From a bacterium (GTDB taxonomy: Bacteria; Elusimicrobiota; Elusimicrobia; Elusimicrobiales; UBA9959): 64,000 nt of DNA. Each line of letters starts with the position of its first letter. Positions within the stretch are counted from its first letter, which is position 1. The notes beneath the pieces are model-generated. The model searched no databases. It saw only the letters and a program-made list of their open reading frames with translations, and was not told the DNA's origin. A program made the position numbers and the translations under genes. The DNA lies in NCBI GenBank assembly GCA_021847485.1, contig JAJZRA010000001.1, forward strand, positions 25,460 to 89,459, read 5' to 3'. Shown here in pieces: positions 28,142 through 37,760 of the stretch.

Positions 28142-29965
28142 ATGAGAAAATACCATGCCCCTAAACTGGCGACGCCGGCCCTGCTGCTGGCCCTGCTGCT
28201 CGCCCCGACCGGCCAGTTCCTCCCGGAGCTTTCCGCCCAGGCAGGCCGCAGCGGCGGGGTCAGCCGCTCGATGGAGCAGGCCATCCGCCTCTACCACGAG
28301 GGGCAGGACACCGAGGCGATGGACAGGTTCATGGATATCCTGGTCAAGGGCACGCCGTCGGAGAAGGCCCTCGCCAACGAGTACATCTCCAAGATAACGC
28401 TGCGCATGAACACCGGCGTCAATACCGTCAAGGACCGCGGGGCCGAACCGTCCGCCCTGCACGAGGTCTCGGTGGCGAAGCCCCGCGATACGGGCGCGGG
28501 CCGCCCGGCGGACGACGTCAGGGGCGGCGACGACCGGGAAGAGGACGAGGGCGGCGCCGCGGAGGAGGGGGAGGCGCAGAAGGCGCGGGCTTCGGAGAAG
28601 ATAACGGCCCGGATCGCCCAGATGCGCAGGGACCTGCTGCTGGAACTGGGCCGCGGCAACGCGGTCAAGATCTATATGGGCGATTCGATGCCGAAGGCCC
28701 TGACGCTGGACCCCGCTTACTTCTTCACCGGAGAGACCTCCTTCCGCCCCGGCAGCGACAAGACCCTGGCCGCCTTGGCGGGCCTGCTCTTCACGCTGGG
28801 CAAGGCCAACTGCCTGATCCTGCCGGAAGGCACGGCGGAGGGCGACGTAAAGATCCGCAGCATCCGCCGGGCGCTGGCCCTGAACTCCTATTTCGAGTCC
28901 CGCGGCATCTCCAAGTCCCGGCTGGAGGTCAACCTGACCGGGACCGGCGTCAGCTTCCCCCGGGAACTGACCAATATAAGCGGAATGGTCATCATCTTCG
29001 ATTATGACAAGGCCCCGCTACTCAAGGACGAGGCGGACCCCAGGACGAAGGGGCCGCGCGTCTCTCTCGGCGTCTACCCCACTTCGATCTCCGTGCAGAA
29101 GAACGAAGGCGCCATAGTGGAGTTCTCCGTCTTCGAACCCCCTACCGGCTCCCCGACGTGGAAGTTCCAGGTCTTCCAGGTGCAGAAGGACGGTTCCCGG
29201 CTCCAGCTCCAGGAATTCTCCGGCTCCGGCCCCCAGTACAACCAGAGTTTCTGGAACGGCCGCAAGAAGTTCTTCGGCGCTCCCTACCCTTCGGGCAAGT
29301 ACATGTTCACCGTGACCGCCTCCGACATCGAGGGCAGGGAGACCTCGCTGTCCCGGCTGCTGCTGGTCAAGCCCACCGCGGAGGAGGAGCGCGCCGCGCT
29401 GATGGCCAGGCCCGCCGCGCGTTCGGCCGAACGCAGGGAGACCGTGACCCCCTCGGGCGTCAAGGCCAGGGCGGTGACGAGGAAAGGCGCCGCGTTGAAA
29501 GGCAAGACCCTCAAGGGCAAGGCTCCAGCCAGGGTCAAGGGCAAGGGCGCCAAGACCCGCAAGAAGAAGCCGGCCGCGGCCGCTCCCCCGGCCGGGGACT
29601 CCGCGGAGCCGCGGAACGGCGGCGAAGCTCCTTCCGGCGACTCCCAGCCCGCGGCCTTCTCGGGCCAGGTCAGCTACAAGATCTATTTCAAGGAGAACAC
29701 CACCAGCCTGACGGCCACCAGCGAGAAGCGCCTGGCCCAGGTGGCGGAGACCCTGGGCTACTATCCGATGGCCACCATAATCCTTACCGGCTACGCCTAT
29801 TCCGGAGAGGCGAATGCGGACGCGGTGGCCGAGAGCCGGGCCGACTACGTCGCCGCCCGCCTGGCCGAAAAGTACAGGATAGACCGTTCCAGGATGGAGG
29901 TCAACTCAGCGGTCTCGGAAGTGCCGAAGAGTATCGTGGAGATAAAACTTGCCGGTAAGGAATAG
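28142..29965 (+). CDS. OmpA-family outer-membrane/cell-wall protein
   Basis: 607 residues from the ATG at 28142, chosen because a signal peptide starts there (RKYHAPKLATPALLLALLLAPTG). The middle contains an acidic segment (~130-160, GGDDREEDEGG) and an OmpA-like fragment (~195-300). An Ig-like FlgD-type region follows (~320-410, WNGRKKFFGAPYPSGKYMFTVTASD), then a Lys-rich linker (~430-510) and a C-terminal OmpA peptidoglycan-associating domain (YKIYFKENTTSLTATSEKRLAQVAETL ... ADYVAARLAEKY). It lies 36 bases before the pilus operon and may anchor that machine to the wall. No strong promoter is visible upstream beyond an AT-rich stretch at 28070-28100. Confidence 0.8.
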   Translation: MRKYHAPKLATPALLLALLLAPTGQFLPELSAQAGRSGGVSRSMEQAIRLYHEGQDTEAMDRFMDILVKGTPSEKALANEYISKITLRMNTGVNTVKDRGAEPSALHEVSVAKPRDTGAGRPADDVRGGDDREEDEGGAAEEGEAQKARASEKITARIAQMRRDLLLELGRGNAVKIYMGDSMPKALTLDPAYFFTGETSFRPGSDKTLAALAGLLFTLGKANCLILPEGTAEGDVKIRSIRRALALNSYFESRGISKSRLEVNLTGTGVSFPRELTNISGMVIIFDYDKAPLLKDEADPRTKGPRVSLGVYPTSISVQKNEGAIVEFSVFEPPTGSPTWKFQVFQVQKDGSRLQLQEFSGSGPQYNQSFWNGRKKFFGAPYPSGKYMFTVTASDIEGRETSLSRLLLVKPTAEEERAALMARPAARSAERRETVTPSGVKARAVTRKGAALKGKTLKGKAPARVKGKGAKTRKKKPAAAAPPAGDSAEPRNGGEAPSGDSQPAAFSGQVSYKIYFKENTTSLTATSEKRLAQVAETLGYYPMATIILTGYAYSGEANADAVAESRADYVAARLAEKYRIDRSRMEVNSAVSEVPKSIVEIKLAGKE

Positions 29966-29992
29966 ACAAATATCAACTATATTATTTAAAAT
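29963..29992 (+). promoter_or_regulatory. Promoter of the pilus/secretion operon
   Basis: TAGACA (29963-29968), an 18-bp spacer and TAAAAT (29987-29992) in a conspicuously AT-rich gap. The ATG at 30002 is nine bases after the -10 box and lacks a ribosome site, so the leader would be only 1-3 bases. Confidence 0.5.
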
Positions 29993-30001
29993 CTAAAAGT
30001 T

Positions 30002-31576
30002 ATGGCTAAAACAGAAGGGAAGGCCTTTCTGGGCGTCTACGTTTCTCCGAAGGAGATCTCGATCGCCCAGATGAAGATAGGCAAGGACTCCAAACCGGAG
30101 CCCGAGCACCTCGTTACCTTCCCGACGGGCTTCGCGGTGAAGGAGGGGATGCTGCGCCCCCTGTCCCTCAACCACGAGTTCTTCAGCGAGAAGGCCCCCT
30201 GGCTGGCGCCTTTCAAGCAGGCCATCAAGAGCGTTTCCTGGGACACCTCTTCGGCCGTCGTGACGCTCTCCCCGCAGTTCGCGATCCTCCGCTATTTCGT
30301 GATGCCGGCCATCGAGCGCCGTTTCTGGAGCAAGTCGATCCCGCTCGAGTCCAAGAAGTACATCCCGGTCTCCTTCGAGGAGGTCGTCTACGATTTCAAC
30401 GCCGTGCCCGCGGACGGCGGCAAGAAGCTGGGCGTGCTGTTCGGCCTGACCCAGCGCAAGAGCGTCGAGTTCCTGACCGAGACCCTCAAGTCCGCGGGGC
30501 TTACCCTGGCGGCCCTGGAGGTCAGCGCCGTCTCCCTTGAACGGCTGCTCGGTTTTACTGACGCCCAGGATCACGACGCGAAGGGCTACATCCATTTCGC
30601 CGCCGGCACCACGCTGATGATGTTCTCCCACGGCGGCTATCCGGTGCTGTACCGCGAGACGGATTCCGACGCCGGCGGCACTATGAGCGACCGCCGCCGC
30701 CTGGACATAAACGGCGCGGTCCAGTTCGTGGACCGCTATGTGGGCGGGAAGGACTACAAGAAGATCATGCTCAGCGGCGACGGCGCCGAGGGCGCCAAGC
30801 CCGCCGCCGAGAAGGAAGCCGCGCCGATAGCCGTGGAGGTCTGGGACTGCGCCAAGACCTGCGGCCTGAAGGGCAACGAGGCCGCCGGGCTCTTCGCGGC
30901 GGGCGCCGCGCTGCGCGAGCGGGTCCCGGGCCGCCTGAAGCTGGACGTCTCGGGCGTCAGCACCGCCGCCGCGCTCGAGAAACAGGTGCAGTCCTACGTC
31001 TGGAACGTCACCTTCATGCTCGGCGGGTTCCTTCTGCTCCTCGCGCTGATCGCCCAAGCCAGGCTCATGATGATCAATTCCCGCCTGGTCGGCCTGAACT
31101 CCAGGGTGATGGACGTCTCGGAACTGGAGGGCAGCGACGCCGACACCATACGGGCGAAGATAGAGCGGATACAGGCGGACGCCAAGATGCTCACGTCCCT
31201 CACGCAGGACGCTAATACCCTGGCGCCCAAGCTTTCCGCCATCGCCGACCAGATCCCCCAGCCCCTCTGGATCGTAGATATCAACTACTCGAGCCCGCTG
31301 GGAGTGTCCGAGGCGATGGGCTCCTCCACCGAGCTGAAACTGGTCGGGGAGACCTTCCTCAAGGGCGAGGCCAAGATGCGCGCCGTCGACGCGTTCACCA
31401 AGGCCCTGAAGGCCACGCCGGAGTTCAAGCCTTTCACGCCGCCGGCCGGGAGGATGGACAGCACTACGGACGCCGAGAGTTCCCAGCCCGGGATGGCGAC
31501 GCCGTCCGGGGAGGACCCGCTGGCCCCTAAGCCGGGCGGCTTCTCGGTGACCTGCGTCGCCAACAAGAGGAACTAG
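30002..31576 (+). CDS. PilM-PilN fusion (GspL-like) of the pilus assembly platform
   Basis: 524 residues. The first ~330 form an actin-like PilM domain: FLGVYVSPKEISIAQMKIG, then YFVMPAIERRFWSKSIPLESKKYIPVSFEEVVYDF, as in type IV pilus PilM. A single membrane helix at ~340-362 (FMLGGFLLLLALIAQARLMM) and a coiled-coil/ferredoxin-like C-terminal region match PilN. In most bacteria these are two genes; a single chain is the arrangement of GspL in type II secretion. It should link the cytoplasmic ATPase to the periplasmic PilO/PilP ring. It starts the operon that runs to about 39.8 kb. Confidence 0.85.
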   Translation: MAKTEGKAFLGVYVSPKEISIAQMKIGKDSKPEPEHLVTFPTGFAVKEGMLRPLSLNHEFFSEKAPWLAPFKQAIKSVSWDTSSAVVTLSPQFAILRYFVMPAIERRFWSKSIPLESKKYIPVSFEEVVYDFNAVPADGGKKLGVLFGLTQRKSVEFLTETLKSAGLTLAALEVSAVSLERLLGFTDAQDHDAKGYIHFAAGTTLMMFSHGGYPVLYRETDSDAGGTMSDRRRLDINGAVQFVDRYVGGKDYKKIMLSGDGAEGAKPAAEKEAAPIAVEVWDCAKTCGLKGNEAAGLFAAGAALRERVPGRLKLDVSGVSTAAALEKQVQSYVWNVTFMLGGFLLLLALIAQARLMMINSRLVGLNSRVMDVSELEGSDADTIRAKIERIQADAKMLTSLTQDANTLAPKLSAIADQIPQPLWIVDINYSSPLGVSEAMGSSTELKLVGETFLKGEAKMRAVDAFTKALKATPEFKPFTPPAGRMDSTTDAESSQPGMATPSGEDPLAPKPGGFSVTCVANKRN

Positions 31577-31578
31577 AT

Positions 31579-32178
31579 ATGACGCCGCTCATAACTTCCC
31601 TGCTGGCCAAGGCCCGGTCCTTCTTCAAGGACATGGCGGATAACGTCATGATCATCTACGGGGAGAAGGGGATAGAGCCTTTCAAGAAGCCGCTGATGAT
31701 AGCCCTTCCTACGCTGCTGGTGCTCTACGCCGGCGTCTACAGCCCGCTCGGCTCGAAGCTCTCCGCGGCCAAGACCAAGCTGGAAGTGCTTACCGTGGTG
31801 GCGCAGTACGCCTCCGATTACCAGGACGCCAAGACCAGGCTGTCCGCCTACCAGCGCAGGCTGCCGCTGCTCAAGGACAAGGACGAGTGGCTTAACTACA
31901 TCATCACCAGCACGGCGCGCTCCTACGGCATCTCTTTCGACGGGGTCAGCGGCCAGAAGGAGTCCGAGATCGGCAATTTCCTGGTGGTCTCGCGCGAGGT
32001 CACGGTGACCACCACCTACGCCAAGCTCGGTAAATGGCTGGCAGAGATAGAGAATTCCCCGATCTTCCTGAGGGTCATCGAGCTGGACGCCCGCCGCGAC
32101 GCCAATAACCCCGGCACGGTAAAGGTCACGTTCCGCCTGGCCACCGTCTTCCCGCGGTTCCAGGGGGGGAGGGGCTGA
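31579..32178 (+). CDS. pilO: PilO-like inner-membrane assembly protein
   Basis: 199 residues. One membrane helix near residue 40-58 (KPLMIALPTLLVLYAGVY) is followed by a periplasmic coiled coil and a ferredoxin-like domain (SYGISFDGVSGQKESEIGNF...EVTVTTTYAKLGKWLAEIENSPIFLRVIELDARR), as in PilO/GspM. It starts two bases after PilM-PilN and ends one base before the next gene. Assigned as much by position and topology as by sequence. Confidence 0.78.
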   Translation: MTPLITSLLAKARSFFKDMADNVMIIYGEKGIEPFKKPLMIALPTLLVLYAGVYSPLGSKLSAAKTKLEVLTVVAQYASDYQDAKTRLSAYQRRLPLLKDKDEWLNYIITSTARSYGISFDGVSGQKESEIGNFLVVSREVTVTTTYAKLGKWLAEIENSPIFLRVIELDARRDANNPGTVKVTFRLATVFPRFQGGRG

Positions 32179-32179
32179 T

Positions 32180-32908
32180 ATGAAGAGCCTTACCTCCATG
32201 CTGGGCTGGCTGCTGCTGCTGGCGGTGCTGGCGGTGCCGTCTTTCCTTTTCTATAACTGGTGGACCAAGAGCAGGCAGCAGACCTCCTCCGAACTGGCGC
32301 AGGAACCGGTGCAGGCCAACATCTTCCCGTCCTCCGAGAAGGCCGCGCCCGCCGCCCCGCCGGCCCGGTCCACCGCTCCCGCGCCTTCCCCCGAGGTCCA
32401 GCCCGGCCCCAAGGCCGCGCAGGAGAGTGCTTCCCAGCCGGCGGCCGCCACCCGCCCCGCGGCGCAGCAGGCCGCCCGGCAGCCCGCGCCGCAGCAGCCC
32501 GCGCCCCAGCCGCCGGCCCCCGCTTCCCAACCGGCGCAGGTCCAGCAGTCCAGCGCGCCGGCCCGCTCGGTCGCGGTCTCCACCGCGCCTAAGCCGGTTT
32601 CTTACTACGACCCGAAGACCGACCGCGATCCCACCCTTTCGCCTGCCGACTACAGCAAGATCAAAAAGCTCGAGCTGGAGCGCCTGGAGGCGGCCCGCCA
32701 GGCGCGCCTGGCGGCTTTACATCGTCCTTCCGAGCCGACCATCGAGAGCCGCCTGCTGCTCCAGGGGATAATAGGCAACGCGGCCATCATAAACGGGGAC
32801 ATGTATTACGCCGGGCAGTCGGTGCGGGGCGCCAAGATACTTAAGATCGGCGCCAATTACGTCATATTGGAATACAAGGGCCGCAGGTTCCGGAAGGTGC
32901 TCAGGTAG
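32180..32908 (+). CDS. PilP/GspC-like pilot protein
   Basis: 242 residues. One N-terminal membrane helix (LGWLLLLAVLAVPSFLFYNWW) leads to a long Pro/Ala/Gln-rich periplasmic linker (~50-135). The C-terminal small beta domain LLLQGIIGNAAIINGDMYYAGQSVRGAKILKIGANYVILEYKG is typical of the HR region of GspC and of PilP, which docks on the secretin. The single-spanning helix favours GspC-like topology over lipoprotein PilP; there is no lipobox. Confidence 0.8.
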   Translation: MKSLTSMLGWLLLLAVLAVPSFLFYNWWTKSRQQTSSELAQEPVQANIFPSSEKAAPAAPPARSTAPAPSPEVQPGPKAAQESASQPAAATRPAAQQAARQPAPQQPAPQPPAPASQPAQVQQSSAPARSVAVSTAPKPVSYYDPKTDRDPTLSPADYSKIKKLELERLEAARQARLAALHRPSEPTIESRLLLQGIIGNAAIINGDMYYAGQSVRGAKILKIGANYVILEYKGRRFRKVLR

Positions 32909-32972
32909 CGGCTCTGGCCCCGGCCCGGGAACTTAACATATAATGAATGTCAGGGAGCCTCACGGAGGAGCT

Positions 32973-34697
32973 ATGAAAACCTTGAAAATTATGCTGGCGC
33001 TGGCGCTGGCGCTGGAACAGGTGGTCTTTCCCGTCTCGTACCTGTTCGCGCAGGACGAGGTGCCCTCCGCGGACAAGAACTTCGCGCAGGACCTCCAGGG
33101 GCCTTCCGGGGACGAGGGCGGCCCGATCATGGAGGGCCAGGCCTCCCAGTCGGCCGAGGCGGCCCCTCCCGCCACGATGCCGCAGGCCCAGACCCCGGGG
33201 TCCCCGATAGAGTCCGTCCAGATCGGCGGCGCCGCGCCGAAGGACGCCCCGATGTACGAGGACGCCGAGTCCGTCTCGCCGCTCGACCGCAAGATCGGCC
33301 CGATCCGCCTCAAGGGCGCGCCGCTCTCCACCTTTCTCGACGTGGTTTCCGCCCAGTCCAAGGTCAACTTCATCATCACCGAGGGCCTGGAATCCAAAAC
33401 GATCACCGTGTTCCTGCGCAAGACCACCGTCCGCGAGGCCCTCGAACTGCTGCTGCGCGTCAAAGGCCTGACCTACCAGCGCATCGGCAAGAGCAATACC
33501 TACGTCGTGCAGAAGCGTTCGGCCGATATGCCGAACCTGATCACCAAGATCTATACCCTCAACTATATCCCGCTGATCCCGATCACCTCTATCGGCGAGG
33601 AGCTCGCGTCCATCACCTCCCAGGACGTTTCCTCCAACGTGGATCAGAACCAGCAGCAGGGCGGCGGGCAGGGCAACGCCCTCAAGAGCGCCGACAGCAA
33701 CATCGCCATCCTCGGCATCGTGCGCAGCGTGCTTTCCAAGAAGTACGGCAAGCTCGCCACCGACCCGCGCACCAACACGCTGATCATCACCGACGTGCCG
33801 GAGGTCTTCCCGCAGGTCGAGCAGATCATCGCCGAGCTGGATAAGAAAGCCCCGCAGATCCTGATCGAGGCCCAGATCGTGGAGATCAACACCGACCGCA
33901 TGAACGAGCTCGGCATCGAGTGGGGCGGCAGCCGCGGCGAGATGGCCTTCTTCGCCGGCCCTGCCCGCCTGACCGACTACGGTCTGCGGCCCGGCTTCTA
34001 TTCCGGCGACCAGTGGAAGAAGTTCTTCCCGGTCACGCAGGATATCGGCACCGCCGCCTCGGGCAGCTCCGGCGGCAGCTCCGGCGGCTCCATCGACCCG
34101 CTCTTCTCCACCGGCCAGCAGAGCTCGAAGGGCGTCTACTACGGCATCTTCAGCCTCGCGCAGCTGCAGGCCATCTTCCGCGCGCTGATCTCGAAGGGCG
34201 AGGCCCGCTACCTCGGCAAGCCCAAGATCGTCGCGATGAACAACAAGACCGCGCTGATCACGATAGCCAAGGACGCCGCGATGGGCACGCAGAGCACCGT
34301 CGCCTCGGCCGGCGGCTCCTCCGGCACGCAGTCCACCGGCGTGGAGCGCCGCCGCATCGGCCTCGTGCTCAAGGTCACGCCCCAGGTCAACAAGGAAGGG
34401 TTCATCACGATGATCGTGCAGCCCGCCTACGCCGACATGGTCGCTTCGGCCGTCACCGTGCAGGGGTCCACCGTCTACGACCCGGTCAGCCGCGGCGCCT
34501 CGACGATGGTGCGCGTCAAGAACGGGCAGACCGTGGTCATCGGCGGCATGCTCGCTTCCACCGAGAACAAGACCATCAAGAAGGTGCCGCTGCTGGGCTA
34601 CATCCCGATCATCGGCTGGCTGTTCACGAGCGTGAGTTCCAGGCGGACCAACACCGACCTGGTCATGTTCCTGACCCCGACCATACTGGTCGACTAG
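32973..34697 (+). CDS. Secretin (PilQ/GspD family)
   Basis: 574 residues from the ATG at 32973, chosen for its GGAGGAG ribosome site and the signal-like KTLKIMLALALALEQVVFPV. An STN/N0 domain (~110-185, LKGAPLSTFLDVVSAQSKVNFI) and an N1/N3-type domain (~190-300, TNTLIITDVPEVFPQVEQIIAELD) precede the beta-barrel secretin domain. That domain carries ILIEAQIVEINTDRMNELGIEWGG, VLKVTPQVN and VVIGGMLASTENKTIKKVPLLGYIPIIGWLF. A Ser/Gly-rich insertion (~350-370) lies in the barrel region. It forms the outer-membrane channel through which the pilus or substrates pass. A TATAAT at 32939-32944 may add a promoter just before the gene. Confidence 0.93.
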   Translation: MKTLKIMLALALALEQVVFPVSYLFAQDEVPSADKNFAQDLQGPSGDEGGPIMEGQASQSAEAAPPATMPQAQTPGSPIESVQIGGAAPKDAPMYEDAESVSPLDRKIGPIRLKGAPLSTFLDVVSAQSKVNFIITEGLESKTITVFLRKTTVREALELLLRVKGLTYQRIGKSNTYVVQKRSADMPNLITKIYTLNYIPLIPITSIGEELASITSQDVSSNVDQNQQQGGGQGNALKSADSNIAILGIVRSVLSKKYGKLATDPRTNTLIITDVPEVFPQVEQIIAELDKKAPQILIEAQIVEINTDRMNELGIEWGGSRGEMAFFAGPARLTDYGLRPGFYSGDQWKKFFPVTQDIGTAASGSSGGSSGGSIDPLFSTGQQSSKGVYYGIFSLAQLQAIFRALISKGEARYLGKPKIVAMNNKTALITIAKDAAMGTQSTVASAGGSSGTQSTGVERRRIGLVLKVTPQVNKEGFITMIVQPAYADMVASAVTVQGSTVYDPVSRGASTMVRVKNGQTVVIGGMLASTENKTIKKVPLLGYIPIIGWLFTSVSSRRTNTDLVMFLTPTILVD

Positions 34698-34703
34698 GAC
34701 GTT

Positions 34704-36452
34704 ATGGCAGGCAAGAGACTCGGCGAGATAATGGTCCAGTCCGGCTGGATCGACGAGGACAAGCTCAACAAGGCCCTCAAGGTCCAGCAACTGCAGGGGG
34801 GGCTGATAGGCGAGGTCCTCATCAAGCTCCACTACGCCACCGAGGAGCAGGTGGCGCAGGCCCTCGGGCGCCAGCTCGGCATCACCTACGCCTCCCGCGA
34901 GAACCAGATCCTTAACCCCGAGAAGGGCCAGGGCCTGGAGAAGTCCATTCCCGAGAAGTTCGCGCGCGACAACGCGGTGGTCCCGCTGTTCATCGAGAAC
35001 AACACGCTCGCCGTGGCGATGACGGACCCGACCAACATCCTGATGCTGGACAACATCAAGCTCGTGTCCGGCATGGAGATCACGCCGTTCATAGCCACCA
35101 AGGCGCAGATCCTCAAGGTCATAGACTCCTTCTACCAGGGCCAGACCAACCTGATCGACAAGGTCATAGAGAAGGGCGCGGGCCAGGGCCAGGGGGAGAT
35201 GTCCGACGCCGACGTCATAACGCCGGACGGCAAGCTGGACCTGGACAAGGTCATCATCGGCGAGTCCAAGGGCGCCCAGAGCATCAAGCTCGTCAACGCC
35301 ATCATGAAGCAGGCGATCAGCGAGCGCACCTCGGACATCCACCTGGAGAAGTTCGACGAGAAGGTCTCGCTGAGGCTGCGCATCGACGGCGTGCTCTACG
35401 AGCGCAGCGCGCCGCCGGCCGACCTCGTGGACGCCATGATCTCCCGCGTGAAGATCCTCTCCAAGCTCGACATCTCCGAGCGCCGCCTGCCGCAGGACGG
35501 CAGCTTCTCGATCAAGTACCAGAACCGCATCATCGAGATCCGCGTCAGCGTCTGCCCGACCGTGTTCGGCGAGAAGCTGGTCATGCGTATCCTCGACAAG
35601 GGCTCGGTGGAGCTCAACATCAACATCATCGGCTTCGAACAGCGCCAGAAGGACGACTTCCTGAAGGCCGCCCAGGCCCCGAACGGCCTGATCTTCCTGA
35701 CCGGCCCGACCGGCTCCGGCAAGACGACGACGCTCAACGCCGTGCTGAACACGATCAAGTCCCCCGAGATCAACATCATGACGCTGGAGGACCCCGTCGA
35801 AATAAAGATGGAGGGCATCAGCCAGGTGCAGATCAAGCCGCAGATCGGCCTGACCTTCGCCAGCGGCCTGCGCTCGTTCCTCCGCCAGGACCCCGACGTC
35901 ATCCTCGTCGGCGAGGTCCGCGACAACGAGACCGCCGAAGCCTGCCTCAAGGCGGCCATGACCGGCCACCTCGTGCTCTCGACGCTGCATACCAACAGCG
36001 CGCTCGAGGCCGTGCCGCGCCTTTTGGACATGGGCATCGAGAAGTACCTGCTCGCGAGCACGCTGCTCTGCCTGGCCGCGCAGCGCCTCGTGCGCCAGCT
36101 CTGCCCCGACTGCAAGACGCCCTACCGGCCCTCGCAGCAGGAGATCGACCAGTTCGCGGCGGAGTCCATGCTGAACCCGCTGCCGGACCTGACCAAGCTG
36201 ACTTTCTACAAGCCGCGCGGCTGCCCGAAGTGCTTCAACATGGGCTATAAGGGCCGCAAGGCCATCTACGAGGTCTATTTCAACACCGAGGCCATGAAGA
36301 GCATCATCTACAGGGACGCCGACGTGCAGAAGCTCTCCGTGGAGGCCGCCAAGGGCGGCGCCTGGAACCTGCGCGCCAGCGGCTGGCGCAAGGTGCTGGC
36401 CGGCGTGACCTCCGTTGAGGACATGCTTTCCGTTACCGTCACCGAGCGGTAA
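34704..36452 (+). CDS. pilB: PilB/GspE assembly ATPase
   Basis: 582 residues, normal for the family. An MshEN domain (~1-140, LGEIMVQSGWIDEDKLNKAL) is followed by the ATPase: Walker A GPTGSGKTTTLNAVL (~334-348), Walker B VGEVRDNETAEACL, His box LSTLHTNSALEAVPR, and the zinc tetracysteine CPDCK...CPKCFNMGYKGR. It powers pilin addition at the base of the machine. It follows the secretin by six bases. A second member, fused to a receiver, is at 16183. No PilT-type retraction ATPase is seen in the window. Confidence 0.95.
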   Translation: MAGKRLGEIMVQSGWIDEDKLNKALKVQQLQGGLIGEVLIKLHYATEEQVAQALGRQLGITYASRENQILNPEKGQGLEKSIPEKFARDNAVVPLFIENNTLAVAMTDPTNILMLDNIKLVSGMEITPFIATKAQILKVIDSFYQGQTNLIDKVIEKGAGQGQGEMSDADVITPDGKLDLDKVIIGESKGAQSIKLVNAIMKQAISERTSDIHLEKFDEKVSLRLRIDGVLYERSAPPADLVDAMISRVKILSKLDISERRLPQDGSFSIKYQNRIIEIRVSVCPTVFGEKLVMRILDKGSVELNINIIGFEQRQKDDFLKAAQAPNGLIFLTGPTGSGKTTTLNAVLNTIKSPEINIMTLEDPVEIKMEGISQVQIKPQIGLTFASGLRSFLRQDPDVILVGEVRDNETAEACLKAAMTGHLVLSTLHTNSALEAVPRLLDMGIEKYLLASTLLCLAAQRLVRQLCPDCKTPYRPSQQEIDQFAAESMLNPLPDLTKLTFYKPRGCPKCFNMGYKGRKAIYEVYFNTEAMKSIIYRDADVQKLSVEAAKGGAWNLRASGWRKVLAGVTSVEDMLSVTVTER

Positions 36453-36500
36453 GGCTTGGAACGGACGCGGTATTTTTTGTAGATTGACTGACGGGGAGAT

Positions 36501-37727
36501 ATGGGAAGATTCATCTATACCGTACAGGACGCCCAGGGCACGGTCACGACCGGCGCCGTGGACGCCGACGACGAGGACGGCGCGGTACAGTCCCTGCAGA
36601 CCAAGGGGCTGTTCATCCTCTCCATCCAGTCCGAGAGCGTAAAGTCCAAGGGCATCCTCAACATCAAGAAGATAAGCGGCGGGGGGAAGGTCTCCGGCCG
36701 CGAGATGGTGTTCTTCGGCGAGCAGATGGCCACGCTGCTCGGCGGCGGCATCCCGCTGGTCCGCGCGCTCTCGCTCCTGAGCGAGCACGCCGAGAACAAG
36801 GCCCTCGGCGTGGTGCTCTCGTCCGTGACCAAGGAGGTCTCGGCCGGCGGCGCGCTCCATAAGGCGCTCGAGAAGCACCCGAAGGTCTTCGACGAGATCT
36901 GGATCTCGCTGGTGCAGGCCGGCGAGGTCTCCGGCCAGCTGCCGACCGTGCTGCGCCAGATCACCACCTACAACGAGGCGCAGGAGAACATCAAGTCCAA
37001 GATCGTCACCGCCCTGGCCTACCCGGCCGTGCTGATGACGATGTCCATCGGCGTGCTGATCTACTTCATCGTCTACATCGTGCCGGTCTTCGCCGACATC
37101 TTCAAGGACTTCAACCTCCAGCTGCCGCTGATCACCCGCGTCATCATGGCCGTCTCGGCCGTGATCACCAAATACCTGGTCTTCATGATCGTGCTCGGGA
37201 TAGGCGGCATCTTCGGCTTCCGCGCCTATATCGCCACGCCGCCGGGCCGGCTGACCTGGAACCACATCCAGTTCGGCATTCCCTTCTTCGGCGGCCTGAT
37301 CCGCAGCATGCAGATCGAGCGCATGCTGACGACGATGGCCACGCTGATCCGCTCGGGCGTCAGCATCCTGAACTCGGTCTCGGTGCTCGAGGGCGCCTTC
37401 AGGAAGAACATGATCTTCCAGAACGCGCTGAAGCAGGCCAAGAACGACATCGCCAGCGGCCGGTCGATCTCGGAGTCCTTCAAGAAGACCGGCATCTTCC
37501 CGCCTATGGTCACCGAGATGATGTGGATGGGAGAGGAGTCCGGCAAGCTGCCGGACATCATCGTCGTGCTGTCCAAGTACTACCAGGAGCAGATCGACCA
37601 GTTCATCCGCCGCTTCTCCTCCATGGTGGACCCGATCCTGGTCGTCGGCATCGGCGGCGTGATCGCCGTCATCGTGATGAGCATCTTCATGCCCATCTTC
37701 CAGCTGTCGCAGATCGGCGCCGGCTGA
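36501..37727 (+). CDS. pilC: PilC/GspF inner-membrane platform protein
   Basis: 408 residues. An N-terminal ~60-residue domain (FIYTVQDAQGTVTTGAVDADDED) is followed by two T2SSF repeats, each with a FGEQMATLLGGGIPLVRAL / MLTTMATLIRSGVSILNSV segment and membrane helices at ~170-190, ~215-240 and ~380-400. It is the polytopic platform between ATPase and pilin. The ATG follows a GGGGAGAT site, 48 bases after pilB. Confidence 0.95.
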   Translation: MGRFIYTVQDAQGTVTTGAVDADDEDGAVQSLQTKGLFILSIQSESVKSKGILNIKKISGGGKVSGREMVFFGEQMATLLGGGIPLVRALSLLSEHAENKALGVVLSSVTKEVSAGGALHKALEKHPKVFDEIWISLVQAGEVSGQLPTVLRQITTYNEAQENIKSKIVTALAYPAVLMTMSIGVLIYFIVYIVPVFADIFKDFNLQLPLITRVIMAVSAVITKYLVFMIVLGIGGIFGFRAYIATPPGRLTWNHIQFGIPFFGGLIRSMQIERMLTTMATLIRSGVSILNSVSVLEGAFRKNMIFQNALKQAKNDIASGRSISESFKKTGIFPPMVTEMMWMGEESGKLPDIIVVLSKYYQEQIDQFIRRFSSMVDPILVVGIGGVIAVIVMSIFMPIFQLSQIGAG

Positions 37728-37760
37728 CGGTCAGCGGGCGGCCGCAAGCAGGAGAAAAAA

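Noticed and set aside
32901-37265. 1454-codon minus-strand open frame opposite secretin, pilB and pilC
   Set aside because: It is low-complexity, His/Asp/Gly-rich and mirrors three well-identified plus-strand genes. In GC-rich DNA the antisense frame often stays open.
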